The notes below the pieces were generated by a model, which was given only the letters and a program-made list of their open reading frames with translations, was not told the DNA's origin and did not search any database. Source: Sphagnum magellanicum (lineage: Eukaryota; Streptophyta; Sphagnopsida; Sphagnales; Sphagnaceae). From it: a stretch of DNA of 64,000 bases. The translations under genes were made by a program, and so were the position numbers. This document shows positions 48,422 through 60,611 of the stretch, one piece after another (the first letter of the stretch is position 1; each line of letters starts with the position of its first letter). The stretch lies in contig CM038907.1 of assembly GCA_021904315.1 (NCBI GenBank), forward strand, positions 18,607,223 to 18,671,222, written 5' to 3'.

Positions 48422-50188
48422 TCAACTTAAAGTTGGAATGAGAAGTCCCCATTGTCGCAAACAAGCAAAGTCGCCCAATTGAACACAGTATATAAAGAAA
48501 AGGGAAACTATTAATAAAGAATGGTGAAGAGCAAGCACCAAGGTATTGAGGTTAGTTGAGTAAATCACCTTCCTGCCAATAAATTTTGTGTTTGAACATT
48601 GCAAGCTATTGGCAATTGTCCAACACCACAAAATTTTGAAGTTGTTGTTCTTTAAAAATGACTTGATGTTCTTGGTAATTCGAGGGGAATCTTCGTGAAA
48701 CAGAACCATGTAACCATTTCATTCCAAGTAATTGCTCACAAAACCAAACATTGAAAGCATAAAATCATCATCAAACTTGTTCCAACGAGGAACCATTTCT
48801 AGGGGGCTGGGTATGTGGGGTACAAGGAGGTTGGACAGTATGTCCCCAAATACCAAAGAAGCCTTCTCCACTAATGAATCCAAAAAACCACAAAAAATCC
48901 AATTTTTAATAAATCCAAAATGAACAAGTAATGCATAAAAGAAATTTGAATGGGACTTGAGAATAACCTTAGAAAATAAGTCATGGATTTCATCAAAAGA
49001 ATTAGGCCAAGAGTTGTTAGCAAGCTTGGTCTTCACAATAGCAAACCATGAAACATTGAATCCCATGATGGGGTGGGATGATGTTGCTATGCATAGGGGG
49101 ATAATTACTAGAAGTGGAGGTTGCACATGAGTAACAATCATCTACTTGACCTTCTTATGCACAAGCCTCTATTTTTTAGGTCTAGGGGACTTGTCTTGTA
49201 AAGTCAAATCTAACAATTCAAATGAACTGGAATAATATCAACATCCATCTCCTAGGTTTGATGGGCATTGTTTCCAAATGCAACAACCACCTTCTTTTTG
49301 CATAGATCCATTTAACTTGGGAACACTCCAAATCTGCAAAAGTCGTGGGATCTCCAAAATTGTATTCGTTGGAAAAATAATGTGGTAAAAATATCTACAA
49401 TTTATAGCACAAGATTAAATGCATTTTGTAATGTACACAAGGGAAGGGAAATCCTAAGCTTCATTCTACTTATTCATACCTATAAACCACCTATTTTATA
49501 GCCTCCTCTTCTTCATATTGCTATTCAAATGGCTTGTTCTTTGTGATCATGTCTTTGTGTTTAATCTCATGGAAAAATGCCATCTCCCATACCTCCAATC
49601 GCTAATGTTTAATGTATTTGGCAAGCGATTGTACTTCAATTAAGTTTAATGCCACATCAAGTCTTAGATTGTTATATCATAAAGGTGGATGACCTTGCCT
49701 TCAAGTTGTGCGTAAGAGTGGAAAGGAAATGAATATCTCTATTGACATAGGAATTAGACATACAAGTTGTGTTGAACACATAAGTATCCATAGAAAATGC
49801 CATTCCATATCATTCAAGTGAACTGAGTTTATGTATGGAAACCATGTTTGAAACCTATGGTTGTCGTCCCAGACATGGAATATCTTTTGACACAAAGATG
49901 ACAGGTTTGCATCCACCTTCAAGAATTCCTCAAAATCTTCATTATTTTGCTTCCAAGGTGGACTTTAGGACTTTGAAACTTCGGCCATAAACTTAGTCTC
50001 TCCTTGTTTGTGGTGATATAAAAAACCCTTTCACCTTCCTTGTAACCCATTTGGAAAGCTTGTTCCATCTTCATCACATCAATCTTGAAAGCTAGGTGAA
50101 CGATGGGCATTGTAACCATCCAACAAAGTGGGATATTAGTCATGGCCTCGCTCTTCAAATGGATTTTGAATTTGTCTAGCACCTCCAT
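48422..50188 (-). pseudogene. Unidentified transposon-protein remnant
   Basis: Minus-strand pieces in order: 49919-50188 (MTNIPLCWMVTMPIVHLAFK, KMEQAFQMGYKEGERVFYIT), 49701-49922 (KVDANLSSLCQKIFHVWDDN, HRFQTWFPYINSVHLNDMEW), 48719-49141 (VSWFAIVKTKLANNSWPNSF, SNFFYALLVHFGFIKNWIF) and 48422-48709. The composition (Trp, His, charged residues in pattern) and the persistence of signal across stops and frameshifts suggest a former gene of an element. I do not recognise the family. Confidence 0.45.
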
Positions 50189-50398
50189 GGTATTGAACTT
50201 ATTTCTCTTCCCAACAAGCTCTCAAGTTCTTTACAATCCATTATAATCAACTTGATTTTTCACAAAAAATGCATTAAAAGAGAAGTTTCAAAGGATTTGA
50301 AGAGAATTGGAAGAAAGATACATGGAAATCCAATAGATTGATTTTTCATTCTCAAAATCTAATGCAAACCATTGCCAATCGACCAAAGATAAAAAATC

Positions 50399-51420
50399 CA
50401 CTATGATCCAATACCATATTTTTATAGTCGTTACCGACCATAAATAATGCATCAATAAAACATCTGAAAAATTATAAAAACATATTCAATTGCTATGGTC
50501 AACGCCAACCATAGCTAAAGAAAACGTTCAAGAAATTGTGTATATAGACGTTCACAAACTACTTTCACAAGAATTTGGCTATGGATGGTGCCAACCATAG
50601 CCAAAGGAACCTTTAAGGAACCATGAAAATAAGAGTTCATAGAAATTGGTTTGGTTAGCAATGACCATAGCCACATAGACATTTCAAACAAGTTTGATGA
50701 TAATCGTTCACAGTCTACATCCGCAACAATCTGGCTATGGTCAGCCTTGACCATAACAAAGGTAGAAATCCTTGTAAAGAGAAATCTATCACATCCATCA
50801 AAAAGTGCAATGAAAAACCCATAGCAATTTGCTAAATTTTTCATAATAAAATACCAACGGTTAATGCCAACTATTGTTGAAATTGGACATTGCCAAAGAT
50901 ATTTTTTCATAGATCGAACCTAAGATTGGACCCAACCATTAGTGACAATACAAATTGTGCTTGGTAACATCAATCCAAAAGCTTGATTTAAAATCCCGAG
51001 TGTATAAATCAAAACTATAATCATTATCGACTATAGCCCATATCAATCTGATATATCGCTCTTAAAAAGAAATCAAAGAAATTGTTCTCGTCCGAAGTAT
51101 CGTTAGCCCCAACCATACAAGAGCTAAAATCTCCATCACAAATGGTCATTATTGACCCTAATTTAAATCGATCCTACAAAATGTTCTATAAGAGCCATTG
51201 TAAAGAACTCTAATTATCTTCATAAAATTGATGAGTGTTGAAATTAATTTTTGAAATTAGAGTTACGATCATTGTTGACCATAACTCATATCATAATTTC
51301 TTCAAAGTTCAAACCACAGTTGTAGAGCATCCCACAGATCCTTTTAATACATTGAAACCATGTTCTAAAAAAAAGAACATTCTACAAAGAAGAGGTCAGC
51401 ACAAACCATAATTATTTTCA
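50399..51420. repeat. Array of short palindromes (CTATGGT...ACCATAG type)
   Basis: About ten imperfect palindromes are strung out at roughly 80-120 bp spacing: ATAGTCGTTACCGACCATA (50427), CTATGGTCAACGCCAACCAT (50494), GGCTATGGATGGTGCCAACC (50577), and similar ones near 50665, 50735, 50860, 50935, 51020, 51100, 51145, 51265 and 51395. Arrays like this are typical of subterminal regions of En/Spm-like and related DNA transposons. CACTATGATCC at 50399 could be the terminus. The 131-codon minus frame at 50515-50910 repeats with the array and is not a gene. Confidence 0.7.
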
Positions 51421-51684
51421 AAACTAAATCTTACTTGAAAAATCACAAAAAAAAATTGACTCACCTTTTCATTAATGATTGAAGTTGGTACACATTCGTC
51501 AAACTTTTCTCTTTTACCATATGTCTACAATTGACAAGAAAGGAGTTTGATGATCATTAAGATGAGCATAGATCTTCAACATTTTGATGACCATCAGGAC
51601 GGGTCAAGATCTTCGAATGGACATTATAGGCAAGCATAGATCTTCAACATCTCACCAAACCTTCCTCCAACAAACATGGTGAAA

Positions 51685-51697
51685 CACTACAAGAAAT
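51685..51697 (+). mobile_element. Canonical CACTA terminus CACTACAAGAAAT
   Basis: Exact match to the classic plant CACTA terminal repeat CACTACAAGAAA. No palindromic or repeated subterminal words follow it. A possible element would extend right, with the complete element at 52031-54074 nested inside; no matching right end (TTTCTTGTAGTG) was found in the window. Confidence 0.45.
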
Positions 51698-52027
51698 GAA
51701 ATGAACATGTTTTGTGTTTACGCATACATACCTTTCCTACTTTCTTTTGCTAGTTGCTAAAGCCACTAACATCTTCCATATGCTCATTGTTATCTCCTTG
51801 TTCAATGACAACGAAAATATTGAAGGCTATGAAATCCATGATGTGTCTCTGTCAACCTCTCACATCAACTTTGTGTCAATTTCTATACTCATGTTTCAAC
51901 TAAACTCTACTATCTACCTCAAGGAAATTTGTTCTAGAAAAGAAAAATATTATTTCAATCAATACAATACCTCATTCTTCATAATAGTCTCCATCTCCTC
52001 ATTGTTGAACTTGTCGTCTCCCTCTAT

Positions 52028-54077
52028 GTCCACTAGTAGAAATTTTGTCATTTGTAACCAAGGACAAAATGACTAGTTATCATAAATGATTCTATCAATG
52101 ACCAGAGTCATATATTATAACTTCATTATCTACGTGGAATAAATATGAATAATAGATTAATCATTTATATGATGGATGGATGAAAACTTACAAAATATAC
52201 ATACTTCATCCATTTTCCATCAACCATATTTCGCTCGTTATGGTTTTCGAATGTGTGTTAGAAAATAAAGCATCAATGTGAATTGCGTAGATGTCATTTT
52301 TTCAAGTAACGAAATATATATTTCTAGTTTATGACTAAATTTCAACTACTTCAAATGACATGAAAATATTATCATGATGTCGTGGCATTTTTATAATTAA
52401 TTAATTAAATAATATATTGCGTCATTGGAAAATGGGTCCCACTTATGTTCTAAACTTTGGAGATTTATAAAATGACTTATATATGACTAAGTAACTATTG
52501 ATACATGGACAACATAACACCTTGTATAACTATATAATCATTAACCTTAGATGATGTGGTACCTTAGGTTGTCATATAATTATTTTACAATGATTCAAAA
52601 ATGAATATTAGTAATTAATATGAGTACAAATGGACATAATAAACTACAACATGTAAGGAACTTATTTTGATTAATATTATACATATAAGTGATATATATA
52701 AACCTTCATTACATTTTTCTTAAATATATTTGATATATAATCCATTTTAAATATTCAATGTGACTAAATTAAAATTTATACATTGAGATATTTTAATGGT
52801 AAAAGTATGATATATTGTAAATATTTTTATATCAATTTAAAAATGAAATAGAAGTGTAAGATGTGGGAAATATATAATTTATTTATACATTAAACTTTTA
52901 TCATAAACTTAAATGAAAATTTATGTAATATATCTATAAAAATAAATAAATTTATTTGACATTTGTAAAACTGAATAAAATTTAATTTCATAGAATTGGT
53001 TAATATTTTAATATTAATTTATAACATTAAATTAAATTATTTAAATTGAATTATACCTCATATTTAATATGACTAATATATATACATATATATAATTGAT
53101 TTATGATCCATTAATAAATATTTATGTGGATAAATTATATGGATTCATACATGTAAAGTAAAAGTTATTAGTAAAAATATGATATATTATAAGCAAAATT
53201 GTAATGTAAATTGTTAAACCAAATGAAGGTTTAAAATATGAAATTTTTATTTTATTTATTCATGTGTTAGCTATAAAGGTTTTTTCATTTACAAATCATG
53301 TGTTTGAATTTAATTTTTCCAAAGTACGGTCATTCAAATAATTTTCCTTTGAACTAAATTTACATTTAAAAACAAATTATATAGTTGTATACATTATTGA
53401 AGGAAATTTATGAATAAGTTTTCAATTTTTCACTTGGACAAATTATCAATAAGATACAACTTATTATATTTGAAGTTTTGTGTAGTGTTTAAATGAAGTT
53501 TGGTCTAAATATAACATTATATTATTTATATAACAAGTAGGGTGGCTTGGTGATAAAGGAGTTGGACTCCATCCTTACAGTCCAAGGAACAAACTTCACA
53601 ATGACATGTGTTGTGGTCAACATTGGAATATTGACCAAATATTCCATACCTACCTAGATTGCTTAAATTAGGTGGTACTTAGGCGAACTTAAGGAGGTAG
53701 ATTAGGTGATCTACTTACCCACTTAAAATAGGTTTTTAACCTAATTTACATGGTGACATGTGTCAACAATTGATAGGATGAAAAATAATGAAATTAAAAA
53801 TAATTGAAATAAAATTACATCCTATTGTTTATATTATATATAATAAATATTATGAATGAAAAAAATAATGTTCCCAAGTTTTTGGGTTTAATTTGTAATA
53901 GTAATAAATAATTAAATAATGACTAAACTATCATTAATGATTTCACATGTCCTAAATGACTATTGTCTTAAACAACTCATCCATAATGGTTTTAAGGCTA
54001 TTAGTCATTTTTGTCCTTTATGATTGGATTACTAGTCATAAACTTAGTCATATATTTGATGATTTCTACTAGTGGTC
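52028..54077. mobile_element. Complete non-autonomous CACTA element (2,044 bp, TSD GTC)
   Basis: The element spans 52031-54074. Its 13-bp terminal inverted repeats are perfect (CACTAGTAGAAAT at 52031-52043; ATTTCTACTAGTG at 54062-54074), and a 3-bp duplication GTC flanks it (52028-52030, 54075-54077), the rule for CACTA elements. Subterminal ATGACTA / TAGTCAT words cluster in the outer 130 bp of both ends. No transposase reading frame is present, so it would need a partner element for movement. The same 13-bp terminus occurs at 20204. Confidence 0.9.
53541..53600 (+). repeat. tRNA-derived SINE-like head inside the CACTA element
   Basis: TGGCTTGGTGATAAAGG (53543) resembles a tRNA A box region, and GGAACAAACTT (53586) a degraded B box (GGTTCRAnYCC), 43 bp apart as in tRNA genes. 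In between stands GTTGGACTCC..., an anticodon-arm-like stem. Low confidence because the B box is degenerate and no poly(A)/T tail was marked. Confidence 0.35.
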
Positions 54078-54240
54078 ATTTTAATCTTCTGTGTAACAAG
54101 ATTGGGAACCTCCTACAACAATCTAGCTTTCTTAAAGGTCTGAGGTCCTGACCTCCTGCTCCTCCTTAATCGCTTTGGTTTCTTCCATGTCCTTCTCATT
54201 ATGTGATAGCTTGTTTCTTACACCTTCACAATTACCATTG

Positions 54241-54830
54241 ATATGCATCTTTGCTTGTGGCTAGTCCAATTACTTTCACATTTCTTTCTCTTCGTTTCTT
54301 TTCCTTCCGCCATTCACTCTCGAATGCATTGCATTATCAACCTTGCAGCTATTTTTGTAATCATACAACATGATGGCAAAACTCTAAATTTTAGGAAATA
54401 TTACTATCTTATAAACATTACTAACATTTTTTCCTCCTTAGTTCAAATAATTGTTTAGATGTCACATGTGAATGAAATAACTTATTCTATTTATATCCTA
54501 TGGTCTACAACTTGCTTCACACTTGAATTCAAGGGCAAAAAACCTCGGGGCCATCTTTTAGGATTTTTGGGCTTTTAATTGGCCCTAACTTACTAATGAA
54601 TGCTAGAACATTGACGTATGCAAATTAATAAATGCTAGGACATTTGCTTCAAGGGTTACATATTGGTTGCCCAAATTTTATGTTATCTTTTTCCAACCTT
54701 GGAGCCAATACAAAGCCATAACTTTTGACAATTATTAGCTTTTTGGTTACACATAAAAACTCTTTTCTTTTTAAGTCTCGACTCCTAGTGTAAAACCCTT
54801 GGGGATGAATTGAAAAATTGCCCCAATAAA
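54241..54830. other. No gene seen
   Basis: Sequence between the CACTA-split fragment and the plus-strand transposon remnant; no recognisable content. Confidence 0.3.
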
Positions 54831-54839
54831 AATGTTGGA

Positions 54840-57470
54840 TTTGTGTTGAACATTGACCCTGGCTCCTAAAGTAAAGTGGGCCTACTTGATGGTGTTTCTA
54901 GATGCAATAGTCTTGAGGGCGCCGTGGATGTCATCTATGCCCATTTCCAAGGAACCTCAATTCATGGGCATTCTTGAGGTCTAATTTACAATATATGAGG
55001 TTCTGAATAGCCACCCCTATGTTTTAGGGGACATGTCATTTCATCTTTTGACACAAGTGAGGATCCATTTGTATTTCTTGAGTCATGCCAATTTTTCTTG
55101 CCCAAACATTCACTCTCTATTTCTTCTTCTCCTCACCTTTGTTTCGCATAGTTTTTTTCCACATCCTTCACATTGCTTTCTATTTACCATAAACTTTTTG
55201 CCATACATAAGGCATGCCATATTTGTCCAATTCTAAAAACATTTGAAATTCCAAAAATGACCAAAAGGTTTTTTTTTAAATTTAACGGTAGGGATTTCTT
55301 ATTTTCTTGTGTTCTACAAATAACTCCCCCTAATTGGCCATTTAAAAAAAAAGGCTTCAACATTTTTCTAATCGATGTTTTGGTTTAATTTCAGATTAGG
55401 GTTTGCATATGCTTTGTTGAATGGGATCACATTCTAAGTCTTTAATATCAATTATATTCTATTGAAAGATCCTAAGAAAACCCAATTTTGATTATTTATG
55501 ATATATAGTATATATATTTTTTGCCTTACTATAGCCATTCAATGACATATCCAATTTGCATTCCTAGAAATAGGCCCTCACTTTAATCAACAACATCCCT
55601 AATACTCTAATTTCATTTATGTCGTTGGGTTCAATGTTTTCCTTCCACATATATTTTCCTTCTCAATTGCCGCCTTATTGCAATGTTAGGATTGTTGTCA
55701 TTCTCATTTATTGTTCTATTATGGTCATTTTCATTTCTCTTTTTGGCGCTTGTACTATTCTTGTTGATCCATTCCCAAGTAAGTGCTTGGAATTTATGCG
55801 ACATGAAAATGATTCTATTCGTTTGGCCCACTTGGTTGTATACAATATTGACACCTTGTTATCTATGATTAGAGATAGAATTTCGCACCTATGCTTATTC
55901 TTCCTTGCATTTTTGCTATACTATGTTTCCATATTTGTTTTTCTTGCATTGAATTCTCGTGTTGCAATTGTTCTTTTTTCCTTCAAATTTAATTCCTATT
56001 GCAATAGAGTGTGTTATAGTCTACTTGTGAAATTGTTGTGAGATATATCTTCTTGATTGGCTTGTAATGTATTGCCGATGGCTACTTTCCATGTTGTAAG
56101 AAAACTTATTTTTACCATATTGGTTGGTGATTCTATAGTTGTAAAAGTGATTAAAAATGTCCTATGTGCAATGTTTCCATTTTGGAAAGGATCTATGCAT
56201 ACTTTTAAGGATTTTGCTTACATGGAAGACGTCATTGTTTCAAGTCCTATTTATTAGGTTTTAGATGTTAATCTTGTAGGGATGTTTTGGACTATCACTA
56301 ATGGAAGATATCGGATCGTGGGTAAGAATGTGCTCAATAGTTTTCAAGATATTGTTCTAACACCAAACATAGCTACATCAATGGCCAAGTTGCTATGCAA
56401 CGCATCATTTTGAAAGAAGAACCCAATGCAATATCTCACAATTCAAAATTTTTTGATCCAATCACGAATTCATCATTGATTGACCTTTGTGATTCCTTTG
56501 ACAAAGATGGCCTTTCCCTTCTTGATGTTGTCCCTATTTTCATGAATTAACAAGCTAAAGAAAAGTAGCCTTTGCAAATGGATGTGCCACAAGCAACTTC
56601 TTTTTCCAACATTGTTGAATTGTTAAGGCCATGTCTCTGACCCCACATGCTTGTTTTGAAATGAAGTCCCTTGACTATGGGGCCATCACAATTGAATTTG
56701 TGAATTTTTTTCTCACAAAATTCAATGGTGCCATATGTTTTGAGCTATGTCTTGTTTGTCGTCCATTCGGATATTCTGGACAATTGCAAATTATGGATAG
56801 AAAGTATGATGGTCATGTTGGGTGTAAGTTGTAAACTAGTAACATCAAAAATCCATTTAGATTGGGCTTTAGAACAACGAAGTGCCTTCGACATTTGTGT
56901 TGTCAAAATGATTCTTGTCCTCTATCTCAATGTTCTTTTACATGTAATGAAGTTTGGAGTGGTGATTATTTTTGCAACTTTCAATATTTGGGCAATGTTT
57001 TGTGAAAACCTTTATCTATACCATTAGCTATAAATTCTACAATTCTTCGCTCACATGTGTATAAGCTTGCAATTATCGAGTGTATTATGTTGTCCACAAG
57101 TTTCCAAATCTTTTAAGAGTCACAATCCACTTGGGCACCCATGCCCATCTAGTTGCAAATGGAAAGTGTAGATAATCTTTCCAAGAGATGAAAAACATGG
57201 TTGTAGACGAGGTTTGTTGCATGTCAACTACTATGATTTTGGCTATTGTTTTGTCTACGAATAAAACATTTCTTTCTCATCATTTGTTCAACGAGGATGG
57301 GGAAGGTCCATGGAGCTTTTCAAACATGGAAAATTAAATCAAACGTTATTAAAGTTCACTCCTTTGTGCTCCCCTAACATATGCAAATCGATTATTTCAT
57401 TGAAGCATCATCCTAGTAACTTAGGCTCCACTGATTGTATCCTAAAATTGAAGGCATTATTTAATTATGA
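54840..57470 (+). pseudogene. Upstream coding part of a decayed DNA transposon
   Basis: Plus-strand coding-like pieces persist across many stops and frame changes: LAPKVKWAYLMVFLDAIVLR (about 54855), KDFAYMEDVIVSSPIY then VLDVNLVGMFWTITNGRYRI (56200-56320), NSFQDIVLTPNIATSMAKLL (56335-56395), PHACFEMKSLDYGAITIEFV (56640-56700), NTHAHLVANGKC and VVDEVCCMSTTMILAIVLS (about 57130-57255), and LCSPNICKSIISLKHHPSNL (57365-57425). They lead in the same orientation into the transposase-like region at 57480. No named domain was recognised in this upstream part. Confidence 0.4.
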
Positions 57471-57479
57471 CTATATTTA

Positions 57480-58165
57480 GGATAGTTGTTTTCTTGGTCA
57501 ATAGGTTGGGCAAAAGGTTTATTTGTTCAAGATTTCCTTCAATAGAATTACCTTTAGATTTGATTTGGTCCAACGAATGCAACCGGGTTATGAATTGCAA
57601 AATGCATGGATGATGTTCGATCACATAAAGCATGTTCAAGGATGGATGACCATGGCTTATCATATTTATGATTGAGTCTATTGTAAAGTCATGATGATTG
57701 CAATCTGTGACATGTAATTTGAGGACATGGAAGCTCAATGCATGCTATGGAGGTAGCTGAATGCAGTTGTTGAAAAAAAAGGGATGGGTACGCCCATGTT
57801 CAAGGGGTTCATGGCGGATAGTGTGTAAACAAATTGGAATGTTGTTCAAATTGTTTATGGGATTAGAGATCCTACGAACAAGATGGTTGACAAAGAATAA
57901 ACGTGTTTTTTATTAGACTCAGTTTTTCAACAAACATATTAGTGAGTTGATTGCACCAAAGGTCCATGATCAACACAAAGCCCTTTATTACAAATACAAA
58001 AAAGCCATGTCCTTGGAAGAAGTTGACCTTCGATATGCTACCATTCAATCTTGGTGGTACTTGTCAGAATTGCGAATGAGGGCACCATTCACAAGTTCAA
58101 CAATTGGCTCAGCTTTTGGCACTTTCATGTGTGACAATGGGGAGGTTTCATGTTGGATGTAAGTT
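57480..58165 (+). pseudogene. DDE-type (possibly MULE-like) transposase remnant
   Basis: Frames on the plus strand read VGQKVYLFKISFNRITFRFD, RMQPGYELQNAWMMFDHIKH, VQGWMTMAYHIYD, CKVMMIAICDM, LNAVVEKKGMGTPMFKGFMA, DSV.TNWNVVQIVYGIRDP, and after a frameshift HISELIAPKVHDQHKALYYK then RYATIQSWWYLSELRMRAPF. A catalytic-like aspartate in MFDHIKHVQGW and another in GFMADS, followed by a histidine-rich region, fit a DDE transposase in which the middle block comments on its own DNA target (CDM.FED.EAQ). The superfamily is inferred from this order only; several TGA/TAG/TAA stops make it inactive. Confidence 0.45.
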
Positions 58166-59727
58166 CTTGCAAAATACTATGTTCAATTTTTATTTTCCAT
58201 CTATCCTCCCTCAATTCTAACTTCATTCCTTTTATGTGTCTATAGAAATTTTCTTTGGAGGAGGAAGCCGACATGCCGATTGTAATTTATCCGAAACTAT
58301 CCATAACATTTGGCTCCAACAATCTGGCAAGAAGGGTATTTGTCTCTTTGCTGCAACATCCAACGATTATGTGCAAATTTAGGCAGTCATCATTGTATTA
58401 TGTTTTCTTATAAGGTGGTGCATTTGGGATTGGTCCTGACAAAAATGAATTGTAATTGCATAAGGCCAATCAATATGGGTTCCCAATTCAAGTTTCTAAG
58501 CTACAATTGCGAAGTACACTTCAAGTTTTAGTATTTCCACTAGAATATCACACTTGGAAGGTGAGGAAGTGTTTAGATCATCCAAATGCAAGGTAGACTC
58601 TCCACCTAGGTCAAAAGTAGACTCACATCAGCATGATCATGTGAACTTTACTCATCCAAAAATGGCTAATGCAATAGCTCCAATTAATTAATTGTCAGTT
58701 ATGGATGTGGAAGAGTCCAATAGCCTTATGCATGTTGTCACCCATAATGGTGTGGAAGTCTTTAAGTGTGTTTGTGGTGATGGCATTTGGTGAATTGAAT
58801 GCTACCCTCCAAAGTCTAAAACTCGTTTCTCAACATTGCAAAAAAACATTAAACACTACTATAAAACCAAAATCATTTAAAAATAAACAGATCATGGTAT
58901 TTTTGTTTCATGTTATGTTGGTTATTGGTCTACAACCAAAGGTGCATCAATTGAACTAAATAAGTTTTGGTTTTGTCATGATGACCTTCATGTAGGACAT
59001 GTAGAAAATATGCAATTAATAGGCCAAACTTGTTTTCATTATGGCCTATGCAAGCAAGGTTAGATCTCATTCATATTGAAATGGTGGCATTGGAGGAGGT
59101 TGGTTTCTTGTTCTTAAAGAAATCAAGATGTCCCTTTGTCAATCAAATTGGGGATGACCAATTTGCACCCATAAACCAACATTTGGCATGTGCCCCTCAT
59201 AATCTCTTTAACAATGGTACTTCTACCCATGTCTATAAACCATCATATCCAGATGTTTAGCCCAAATAAAGGAATTATCATCCCGACACATTCAAACTAT
59301 CCATTTTGCAAGAAAACAAGTGGGAGGTGGGATGAGCTTTTGAAACCACACTATTAACTCCCTTAACCATTCATTTTCCAAGATATGGACTGATTTATTT
59401 CCTCCTCTTAAGATTGTTAAAAAATCATAAGTAATATGAGGTAATGATTATTAATTACCCCGCTTGTAGTTGCGTGGGTTTTTCTTCCATTATGTCTACA
59501 TCCTTTGACAAGCAAGGGCCATGCGTGTAATGTAAGCACTTGTATTACATTTTACAATATCATGCCATGTATTTAGGGATTAGAAACCACTCATCCATTA
59601 TCCATCTTGGAGTTGGAATGAAGTTCATAGATTATTAGATCATGCCAAAATCTTGGAGTTGAATTAGGTTGTAATGTCATTAGACAATTGTTAAATAAGA
59701 CTATTATGGGTTCTATTGTTTTTAAAA
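58166..59727. other. Downstream transposon-derived sequence, no intact gene
   Basis: Short plus frames (58310-58531, 58705-58959, 59030-59260) retain protein-like composition and probably continue the element at 57480, but no motif could be named. The far end and terminal repeat of the element were not located. Confidence 0.35.
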
Positions 59728-60077
59728 GCATTTTGCTATAAAAATAAATATATTCTTCAACATGATGTGTGTAATGCACTATTCATTGTTTTAAAATGCA
59801 TTTTGCTATAAAAATAAATATATTCTTCAACATGATGTGTGTAATGCACTATTCATTGTTTTAAAATGCATTTTGCTATAAAAATAAATATATTCTTCAA
59901 CATGATGTGTGTCATGCACTATTCATTGTTTTTAAATGCATTTTGCTATAAAAATAAATATATTCTTCAACATGATGTGTGTCATGCACTATTCATTGTT
60001 TTTAAATGCATTTTGCTATAAAAATAAATATATTCTTCAACATGATGTGTGTAATGCATTATTCATTGTTTTTTCAA
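59728..60077. repeat. Minisatellite, 5 x 70 bp
   Basis: Five copies start at 59728, 59798, 59868, 59938 and 60008, each GCATTTTGCTATAAAAATAA then ATATATTCTTCAACATGATG and TGTGT(A/C)ATGCA. Copies are nearly identical, differing at about one to five positions, with copies 3 and 4 sharing the C variant. This implies recent expansion or gene conversion. The overlapping short frames are products of the repeat. Confidence 0.95.
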
Positions 60078-60267
60078 GCATTTTCCCATTCCATCATTAT
60101 GTGGACTTCCTACCCTTGACTTGTTATGTGACTTAACTTAATTTACACAAGTTATTGTTTCACCTTCTTACATTGTAAAATAATTTCTTAGAGTTTCACT
60201 TTTGACACCCTTTTTCACAATTGAAGTTTGACATGAAAATTATTTGAATCCAATAATTTCCATTTGC

Positions 60268-60611
60268 CATAACTATTTTGGAATTAGTTTCATCCATACA
60301 TTTCAACTAGTTGGAATTTTCATCCAAATAATTCGTCTATTTCCATTAATAATCCATACAATTCATTGATGTTCAACTTTCACCCAAATATTTATTTCAT
60401 TTTGTAAATTTCATCCATATTCATTTGGTTTCCATCCAGCATAACTATTTTGGAATTAATTTCATCCATACATTTCAACTAACAAGAATTTTCATCCAAA
60501 CAATTTGTACCCTTGTATTTATCATCCAAAAAATTCATTGTTATTCAACTTTCATCCAAAAAAATTCATCCATTTTGTGACTTTCATCAATGTACACGTG
60601 GTAAAATATTT
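60268..60611. repeat. Tandem duplication, 2 x ~172 bp, rich in CATCCAAA
   Basis: Copies begin CATAACTATTTTGGAATTA at 60268 and 60440 and both contain TTTCATCCATACATTTCAAC and ATTTTCATCCAAA. They are considerably diverged toward their 3' ends. Confidence 0.7.

Larger units (their letters stand above)
51900..54240 (-). pseudogene. Unidentified acidic coding fragment split by the CACTA element
   Basis: Minus-strand coding-like sequence reads VRNKLSHNEKDMEETKAIKE (about 54225-54150) and resumes beyond the transposon as DIEGDDKFNNEEMETIMKNE (about 52027-51970). Removing 52031-54074 plus one GTC copy lets the two sides read on, which agrees with the mapped insertion. No family is recognised, and the plus frames at 51714-52076 and 54243-54458 are antisense. 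Confidence 0.4.

Noticed and set aside
59728-60077. Regular repeats that might suggest a CRISPR-like array
   Set aside because: The 70-bp units are contiguous with no unique spacers, the genome is a plant, and no cas genes exist. It is a minisatellite.
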